NCBI GenBank assembly: GCA_031425035.1 | Contig: JANPIN010000064.1 | Span: forward strand, 1 to 64,000 | Origin: M3007 sp031425035 | GTDB lineage: Bacteria > Bacteroidota > Bacteroidia > Chitinophagales > Saprospiraceae | Direction of reading: 5' to 3' | Length of the DNA stretch: 64,000 bases | Part shown: piece after piece, positions 61,800 through 64,000 of the stretch | Layout: each line of letters begins with the position of its first letter | Position numbering within the stretch: position 1 is the first letter of the stretch | Notes under the pieces: model-generated | The model's database searches: none | What the model saw: only the letters and a program-made list of their open reading frames with translations | What the model was told of the DNA's origin: nothing | Translations under genes and position numbers: made by a program

Positions 61800-64000
61800 A
61801 TGAAGCAATTTTTAACAACCCTCACTCTGGTGCTGGCTTTTGCCGGTATGGCGTTCGCGCAACGCACGGTGGTCGGCACCGTGACCGGAGATGATGGGGA
61901 GGCGCTTGTGGGCGCTTCCGTAGCCGTAAAAGGCGCCTCTGCAGGTGCCCGTACTGATCTAAACGGAAAATATTCCGTTGCAGTGCCCACCGGTTCATCC
62001 GTACTGGTATTTACTTACACGGGTTATACCACCCAGGAAATTACCCTTGGCGCCAGTAATGTAGTCGACGTGGTACTGGCTTCGGGTGTACAACTCGAAG
62101 AAGCCGTGGTAACTGCGCTCGGTATTACCCGCAACAAAAGCGACGTAGTGTATGCCAACCAAACCGTCAACTCGGACGAACTTACATCTGTGACCAACAG
62201 AAGTGTTTTGAACGCGCTGCAGGGTAAGGTAGCCGGTGTCAAGATCGGTGCCGCTTCCGGAGCCGTAGGCGCCTCTACCCGGATCGTACTGCGCGGAGAA
62301 ACTTCCCTGACCCAGGGCAATAATGCCCTGATCGTGGTGGATGGTGTGCCTATCAATAACAACAGTGCTTCCGGTGGTGGTGGTACGGGCAAAGGCGGTG
62401 ACCGCGACAACTATGTGGATTTCGGTAACCGGGGAAATGACATCAACCCGGACGACGTGGAATCGGTTACCGTGTTGAAAGGCCCGGCCGCTACTACGCT
62501 GTACGGTTCCCGCGGTGGTTCCGGTGTAATCCTGATTACGACCAAAAAAGGTAAAAAAGGGGATAAAGCGAATATCAGCATTTCCTCTTCCTATAGCGGT
62601 GAAGAAGCTTACCTGATGTACAAACCTCAGGAAAAATTTGGTTCCGGCTATCAAACCTGCGGTGGTTGCGGTGGCGGCATCAACATTTTCATGGGCGAAA
62701 ACTTTGCCTGGGGCGCTCCACTCGACGGCCAACTGATTCCATGGACCGGTCAGCCGGCCGATGCAGACGGCCATCTTATACCGCTGAATAATGGTAAGAT
62801 CGAACAGCTCGTTCGTCCATACAGCCCGGTAAAGAACAACCTGCAAAGTTTCTTCGATATCGGCAGTACGCTGCGTAACACGATTGCCATCGATGGTGGT
62901 ACGGAAAAATTCACCTACTACCTGTCTTACACCAATTTCGACAATCAGGGTACGGTACATAACACGAAACTCAACAAGCATAACCTGCTGTTGAACGTGG
63001 GTTCCCAGTTTTCTGCCAAACTGCGTTCGGATTTCTCTTTGGGTTATTCCAAATCGAACCAGCGCGGCGCCACGGAAGGTGGTTATCCCTTCGGTTACTC
63101 CTCCGGTACGCCGGCCCTGGCATTCCTGACGCAAACGCCACCGAACATTCCGATCAACGAACTGCGCGACTACAATAGCCCTTATCAGGATTTCAAGGGT
63201 TTCTATGGCCAGTATTCGATCAATCCATTCTACATCCTGGATGCCCAGGACGTGCGTAACACGGTGGATAATATTATTTCCAACGTCTCTTTGACTTTCA
63301 CGCCGATTGAATACCTGTCCATTACCGGTCGGGTAAGCACGAACTTCTTTACGAGTAACGTAACGGAGAAAGGCCCGAAATTCTTTTATGAGCGTTCCCT
63401 GAGCTGGTCGGATGGCTCGTTGAGCGACTTTGAAAGCCCGAGAAACTCTTTCAGCCTCGGTTCCTACAAAGAAAGTACAGCCCGCAGCATCGACATGGTA
63501 TATGACGCCTTTGCTTCGTACGCCCGTCCGTTGACCGATGATTTCAAGATGACCGCGACCCTGGGCTTCAACTCCCTGGACCGCAGTTTCCGTAACGTTG
63601 CCGGTACCACCGTTGGCGGCCTGGTTATTCCTGAGTTTTATGACTTTACCAACTCGGCACAATCGCCACGTTCGACCGCTGTTTCCAGCCGTTACCGCCT
63701 GATGGGCGTGTATGCTAACCTGTCGGTCGGTTTCCGTAACTGGTTGTTCGCTGAGTATTCGGCTCGTGAAGATTTATCTTCCACGCTGCCAGTTGGTAAA
63801 AGAGGTTTCTTCTATCAGGGTGGTGGTATTTCCCTGGTACCAACCAACCTCGAATCGTTCAATGCCGGACCGCTTAATTTCCTGAAATTCAGAGCTGGTA
63901 TTGGTTCTGCCGGTAAAGATGCACCGTTGTACCGTTTGGATTCTTACTATGGTTTGAACCCGCTGCTGCTCGATCTGGGCGACGATTATCAGATCCGTTT
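61800..64000 (+). CDS. SusC/RagA family TonB-linked outer-membrane protein (N-terminal part, runs off the window)
   Basis: The frame is open from the ATG at 61800 to the window end, over 730 codons. A signal peptide (MKQFLTTLTLVLAFAGMAFA) precedes a carboxypeptidase-like D2 domain (about 21-105: VVGTVTGDDGEALVGASVAV, GKYSVAVPTGSSVLVF). The plug domain follows, with the TonB-box-like region VVTALGITRNK, then NALQGKVAGVKIGAASG, VVDGVPINNN and DDVESVTVLKGPAATTLYGSRGGSGVILITTK. The barrel follows. Such proteins import glycans or peptides with a SusD lipoprotein, which would lie beyond the window. A long leader with a hairpin precedes it. Confidence 0.95.
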   Translation, partial: MKQFLTTLTLVLAFAGMAFAQRTVVGTVTGDDGEALVGASVAVKGASAGARTDLNGKYSVAVPTGSSVLVFTYTGYTTQEITLGASNVVDVVLASGVQLEEAVVTALGITRNKSDVVYANQTVNSDELTSVTNRSVLNALQGKVAGVKIGAASGAVGASTRIVLRGETSLTQGNNALIVVDGVPINNNSASGGGGTGKGGDRDNYVDFGNRGNDINPDDVESVTVLKGPAATTLYGSRGGSGVILITTKKGKKGDKANISISSSYSGEEAYLMYKPQEKFGSGYQTCGGCGGGINIFMGENFAWGAPLDGQLIPWTGQPADADGHLIPLNNGKIEQLVRPYSPVKNNLQSFFDIGSTLRNTIAIDGGTEKFTYYLSYTNFDNQGTVHNTKLNKHNLLLNVGSQFSAKLRSDFSLGYSKSNQRGATEGGYPFGYSSGTPALAFLTQTPPNIPINELRDYNSPYQDFKGFYGQYSINPFYILDAQDVRNTVDNIISNVSLTFTPIEYLSITGRVSTNFFTSNVTEKGPKFFYERSLSWSDGSLSDFESPRNSFSLGSYKESTARSIDMVYDAFASYARPLTDDFKMTATLGFNSLDRSFRNVAGTTVGGLVIPEFYDFTNSAQSPRSTAVSSRYRLMGVYANLSVGFRNWLFAEYSAREDLSSTLPVGKRGFFYQGGGISLVPTNLESFNAGPLNFLKFRAGIGSAGKDAPLYRLDSYYGLNPLLLDLGDDYQIR

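Noticed and set aside
61995..63662. 555-codon open frame on the minus strand
   Set aside because: It is antisense to the SusC gene, whose plug and D2 motifs are clear; the antisense translation has no recognisable domains or signal.

Overview
This 64 kb window is chromosomal DNA of a Bacteroidota bacterium, most likely from the Saprospiria/Chitinophagia side of the phylum. The evidence is several secreted proteins ending in type IX secretion (T9SS) sorting tails, a SusC/RagA TonB-linked outer-membrane protein, a Bat aerotolerance cluster, and recurring promoter -7 boxes of the Bacteroidota form TAnnTTTG. Most genes are GC-rich (above 50% by eye) and densely packed. No tRNA, rRNA, CRISPR array, phage or intact insertion sequence was recognised.

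Layout. 0-1.4 kb: a PemK/MazF-type toxin-antitoxin pair, a T9SS-tail remnant and a nested inverted repeat. 1.4-4.3 kb: batA, batB and a TPR protein, without MoxR or DUF58 genes. 4.5-10.7 kb (minus strand): M1 peptidase, CotH-kinase T9SS protein, ABC exporter, small lipoprotein. 10.9-18.3 kb: housekeeping genes (fbp, xseA, a flippase-like membrane protein, DUF1648, hldE2, a CoxE-type VWA protein, glyA), with a three-copy 107-bp hairpin repeat between the last two. 18.5-29.7 kb: a frameshifted T9SS/dockerin-like protein, ankyrin protein, histidine phosphatase, GNAT, GH3 protein, sugar dehydrogenase, ahcY and another T9SS protein. 29.9-36.1 kb: a MarR-controlled tripartite drug-efflux locus (HlyD, DHA2 MFS, TolC) plus another MFS carrier. 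36.3-42.8 kb: unknown protein, ArsR plus old-yellow-enzyme pair, DUF2911, serine deaminase, GT39-like membrane protein. 42.8-51.2 kb: secreted proteins, a broken VapC-like locus, lepA, a Uma2 nuclease and a large BNR/T9SS protein. 51.4-61.4 kb: a MerR regulator with a degenerate B12 domain, an AT-rich DUF4143 ATPase, O-antigen ligase, an exported methyltransferase, an M50 protease, a TPR-adenylate cyclase, an M48 protease and pdxJ. The window ends inside a SusC gene.

The most unusual theme is intergenic. Many gaps hold short-period word arrays: heptads CCTNNNN, GTTCATA and GTTATGG, 9-10-mers ATCAACCTT and TCTAAACCC, decads AAATCCGNNN, and an 11-12-mer. The word differs from gap to gap but the architecture is shared: arrays touch stop or start codons, supply a stop codon in two cases, and are often folded into inverted repeats. 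They resemble the heptameric STRR sequences of cyanobacteria. The second theme is the alternating A6-loop/T6-loop hairpin triplicate ahead of glyA.
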